Shown in pieces: positions 53,742 to 56,249 of a DNA stretch of 56,249 bases. Position numbers and translations under genes: made by a program. Positions within the stretch are counted from its first letter, which is position 1, and the number at the start of each line of letters is the position of its first letter. A model generated the notes under the pieces. That model made no database searches and was not told where the DNA came from. It saw nothing but the letters and a program-made list of their open reading frames with translations. This stretch comes from Shewanella abyssi (GTDB lineage: Bacteria; Pseudomonadota; Gammaproteobacteria; Enterobacterales; Shewanellaceae), in NCBI RefSeq assembly GCF_023284025.1, contig NZ_JAKIKR010000032.1, positions 1-56,249 on the forward strand, given 5' to 3'.

Positions 53742-55886
53742 ATGTCTCGCAACATTATGCTCATCCCTATAGGGACCGGTGTAGGGTTAACATCTATTAG
53801 TTTAGGTATGGTTCGTGCGCTTGAGCGTCACGGTGTTAAGGTGCGCTTTTTTAAGCCAATAGCCCAACAACGCCCAACCGATCGTGGACCTGAACGTTCA
53901 ACCACCATTTTAAGCAAATCACCGACAGTTAACCCGCTCGAACCATTCGATATGGATCATGCTGAGAACCTTATTCGTGCTGATCAAACTGACGTGTTAA
54001 TGGAGCAGATTATCGCTCGTGCAACTGAATGCACTGACGATACTGAAACCATCATCGTCGAAGGATTAGTGCAAACCCGCAACCATCCTTTCTCAAGCGA
54101 CGTGAACCATGCGATTGCTAAAGCATTAGATGCTGATGTGATTTTTGTAGCCACTCCAGGTAATGAAAGTGCGACAGCGCTGATGAACCGCTTAGAGATC
54201 TCACATAATTCATGGGGCGGGAGTAAGAACAAACGTCTCATTGGTGCCATTATCAACAAAGTGGGTGCTCCGGTTGATGACGAAGGTCGTGCACGCCCTG
54301 ATCTGTCTGAAGTGTTCGATCATGACGATATTCAGCGCCCTGATCCGGCAAGCATGTTCCAGCTTCCAGGCAAGAGCAAAATACGTATTTTAGGCACAGT
54401 GCCTTACAACCTCGATCTAGTAGCACCGCGTGCATCTGATCTTGCGAAGCACTTAAGCGCCAAAATTATCAACGCCGGTGAAATGAACACTCGCCGCATG
54501 CGTAAAGTGACCTTTTGTGCCCGTAGTATTCCCAATATGGTTACCCATATTAAAACCGACTCGCTACTCGTCACCTCAGGCGACCGCAGTGATGTCATCG
54601 TTTCAGCCTGTCTTGCTTCAATGAATGGCATCAAAGTTGGCGCACTATTGCTAACCGGTGGATACGAGCCAGAGCCGCAAATTATGGCGCTTTGTGAACA
54701 AGCATTCGAAACCGGCTTACCCGTATTCCTTATTGACTCCAATACGTGGCAAACCTCGCTTAACATTCAGCGTTTCGATCACGAAGTTCCGGTCGATGAT
54801 GCCGTTCGTATTGAGCAGGTTCAGGAATACATTGCTGGCCATATCGATCAAAACTGGGTAGAGAGTGTTACTAAGAACTCACCCCGTGAGCACCGTTTAT
54901 CGCCACCTGCGTTCCGTTACAAGTTAACAGAACTCGCCCGTGCTGCGCGTAAAACAGTTGTTCTACCAGAGGGTGATGAGCCGAGAACAATCGAAGCCGC
55001 CAGCATTTGCGCTTCACGTGGTATTGCCCGTTGCGTGCTACTGGGTAATCGCGAAGAGATTGAGCGTATTGCCACTCAGCAAGGCGTCACCTTAGGTGAC
55101 GGTGTAGAGATCATTGAACCAGAATCTGTTCGTAGCCGTTATGTCGAACCTATGGTTGAGCTTCGTCGTAATAAAGGACTGACTGAAGTTGTTGCTAAAG
55201 AGCAGTTAGAAGACAACATGGTACTCGGTACTATGATGTTAGCTCAAGGCGAAGTTGATGGTATCGTGTCTGGTGCAGTCAACACCACCGCAAATACGAT
55301 TCGCCCACCGCTACAGTTGATCAAAACCGCACCGGGTTCAAATTTAGTCTCTTCTATTTTCTTCATGCTGATGCCTGATCAAGTCTTGGTCTATGGTGAT
55401 TGTGCGATTAACCCAGATCCAAATGCAGAGCAATTGGCCGACATCGCTATTCAATCAGCAGAGTCTGCAATTGCGTTTGGTATTGAGCCACGTGTTGCGA
55501 TGATCAGTTACTCAACAGGTAGTTCAGGTACCGGTTCTGATGTTGATAAAGTCCGTGAAGCGACGCGTATTGCCAAAGAGAAACGTCCAGACTTAATCAT
55601 TGATGGACCTTTACAGTATGACGCTGCCGTGATGCCAAACGTTGCTCGCTCTAAAGCACCAAACAGCCCTGTAGCGGGTCAAGCAACTGTATTTGTATTC
55701 CCGGACCTCAACACGGGTAATACAACGTACAAAGCGGTTCAACGAAGCGCAGACCTGATATCTATCGGTCCTATGCTGCAAGGCATGCGAAAGCCAGTAA
55801 ACGATCTATCACGGGGCGCCCTCGTTGATGATATTGTTTACACGATAGCCTTAACGGCCATCCAAGCTGCACAAAACGAAAGCTAA
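53742..55886 (+). CDS. pta: Phosphate acetyltransferase
   Basis: At 714 residues, this is the same length as the long Escherichia coli form. The N-terminal domain (1-235) is P-loop-like ([17 protein letters not shown]), the middle DRTGG domain spans about 215-330 ([17 protein letters not shown]), and the C-terminal catalytic domain is about 390-714 ([58 protein letters not shown]). It interconverts acetyl-CoA and acetyl phosphate, working with AckA. The start is preceded by AAGAGG. A terminator follows. Confidence 0.97.
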   Translation: MSRNIMLIPIGTGVGLTSISLGMVRALERHGVKVRFFKPIAQQRPTDRGPERSTTILSKSPTVNPLEPFDMDHAENLIRADQTDVLMEQIIARATECTDDTETIIVEGLVQTRNHPFSSDVNHAIAKALDADVIFVATPGNESATALMNRLEISHNSWGGSKNKRLIGAIINKVGAPVDDEGRARPDLSEVFDHDDIQRPDPASMFQLPGKSKIRILGTVPYNLDLVAPRASDLAKHLSAKIINAGEMNTRRMRKVTFCARSIPNMVTHIKTDSLLVTSGDRSDVIVSACLASMNGIKVGALLLTGGYEPEPQIMALCEQAFETGLPVFLIDSNTWQTSLNIQRFDHEVPVDDAVRIEQVQEYIAGHIDQNWVESVTKNSPREHRLSPPAFRYKLTELARAARKTVVLPEGDEPRTIEAASICASRGIARCVLLGNREEIERIATQQGVTLGDGVEIIEPESVRSRYVEPMVELRRNKGLTEVVAKEQLEDNMVLGTMMLAQGEVDGIVSGAVNTTANTIRPPLQLIKTAPGSNLVSSIFFMLMPDQVLVYGDCAINPDPNAEQLADIAIQSAESAIAFGIEPRVAMISYSTGSSGTGSDVDKVREATRIAKEKRPDLIIDGPLQYDAAVMPNVARSKAPNSPVAGQATVFVFPDLNTGNTTYKAVQRSADLISIGPMLQGMRKPVNDLSRGALVDDIVYTIALTAIQAAQNES

Positions 55887-55902
55887 TGTATCAATACTAA
55901 AA

Positions 55903-55930
55903 AAGCCTGCTTAATGCAGGCTTTTTTTTG
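55903..55930 (+). terminator. Terminator of ackA-pta
   Basis: AAGCCTGC (55903-55910) pairs with GCAGGCTT (55916-55923), followed by TTTTTT. Confidence 0.92.
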
Positions 55931-56249
55931 CTTTAAAATCAATCAAATTGCGATCGATGCGATCTCATTAGCCGTTGTTTAGGCTTGTGAAGCAATAACG
56001 AGAAGGTCGAATTGTGTACACAAGCAAAATGCATCAAAAAATGACCAACCCATTTAAGGCTGATATATTAATGACTTAAGTAACCAATAAAAAGTCTTCA
56101 ACACACTTGTCCACAGATTCTGTGGATAACCTTTATAAGTTATCTATACAGATATGCCTGAGATCTTTATTGAGGTCAAGCTTTCACTAGGATCTAATCC
56201 AAAATACATTTGAATATGTCATCAAGGCACCTTGATAAGATAATGCCTC
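55931..56249. other. Window end, no gene seen
   Basis: This 319-base A/T-rich stretch has two facing DnaA-box-like nonamers (56107-56115 and 56121-56129). No open frame is supported before the edge. Confidence 0.5.
56107..56129. promoter_or_regulatory. Facing pair of DnaA-box-like sites
   Basis: TTGTCCACA (one mismatch to TTATCCACA) faces TGTGGATAA (perfect, minus strand). The core TCCACAGA-T-TCTGTGGA is an exact palindrome. Confidence 0.5.

Overview
The window looks like chromosomal DNA from a marine gammaproteobacterium, most likely Shewanella or a close relative. The evidence is the gene set and order: motY divergent from rnt; upp divergent from purM-purN; asnB; a focA-like gene, a DUF3360 gene and pflB-pflA; then yfbV and ackA-pta. 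Protein sequences resemble Shewanella versions throughout. No tRNA, rRNA, CRISPR array, phage or intact insertion sequence was recognised. Function calls rest on remembered family features; no database search was run.

Layout. 1-400: a perfect 96-bp inverted repeat at the window edge, holding a strong sigma70-type promoter, followed by a probable untranslated RNA ending at a terminator. 417-3136: motY, rnt and an alpha/beta hydrolase. 3137-5711: repeat-rich, gene-poor DNA with a 52-residue secreted peptide gene and a small zinc-finger membrane protein. 5712-10656: peroxiredoxin, Na+/H+ antiporter family transporter, upp and purMN. 11253-19782: a lactate-utilisation block (DcaP-like porin, two-component system with a Cache-domain kinase, LctP permease, Fe-S D-lactate dehydrogenase). 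The upstream regions of the porin and of lctP are about 320-bp copies of each other and each carries an FNR-like site. 19971-23838: a TonB receptor with a hairpin over its ribosome-binding site and a Fur-like box, then a gene-poor stretch with two paralogous 36-37-residue membrane peptides. 23839-30818: M28 peptidase, asnB, CHMI, two VOC proteins, DUF445, and a ferredoxin-reductase gene split by an 11-bp duplication. 31006-36072: AsmA-like DUF748, S51 peptidase, glutaredoxin and a decayed TDT-family transporter. 36627-44039: TonB receptor, YfcC, PanF-like, YhdT-like and LysR. 44087-55886: the anaerobic pyruvate module.

How it works together. The two metabolic blocks fit one physiology. Lactate enters through the porin and LctP and is oxidised to pyruvate by the membrane-linked dehydrogenase. 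Under low oxygen pyruvate is split by PflB (activated by PflA) into formate and acetyl-CoA; formate is moved by a FocA channel fused to CBS domains, and Pta-AckA turns acetyl-CoA into acetate plus ATP. Matches to the PdhR operator precede both the DUF3360 transporter gene and pflB, tying that uncharacterised transporter to pyruvate control. The most interesting unexplained items are the duplicated lactate leader, the small-peptide pair, the cysteine peptide, the FocA-CBS fusion, the PdhR-linked DUF3360 gene, and the edge palindrome, which may be an assembly fold-back.
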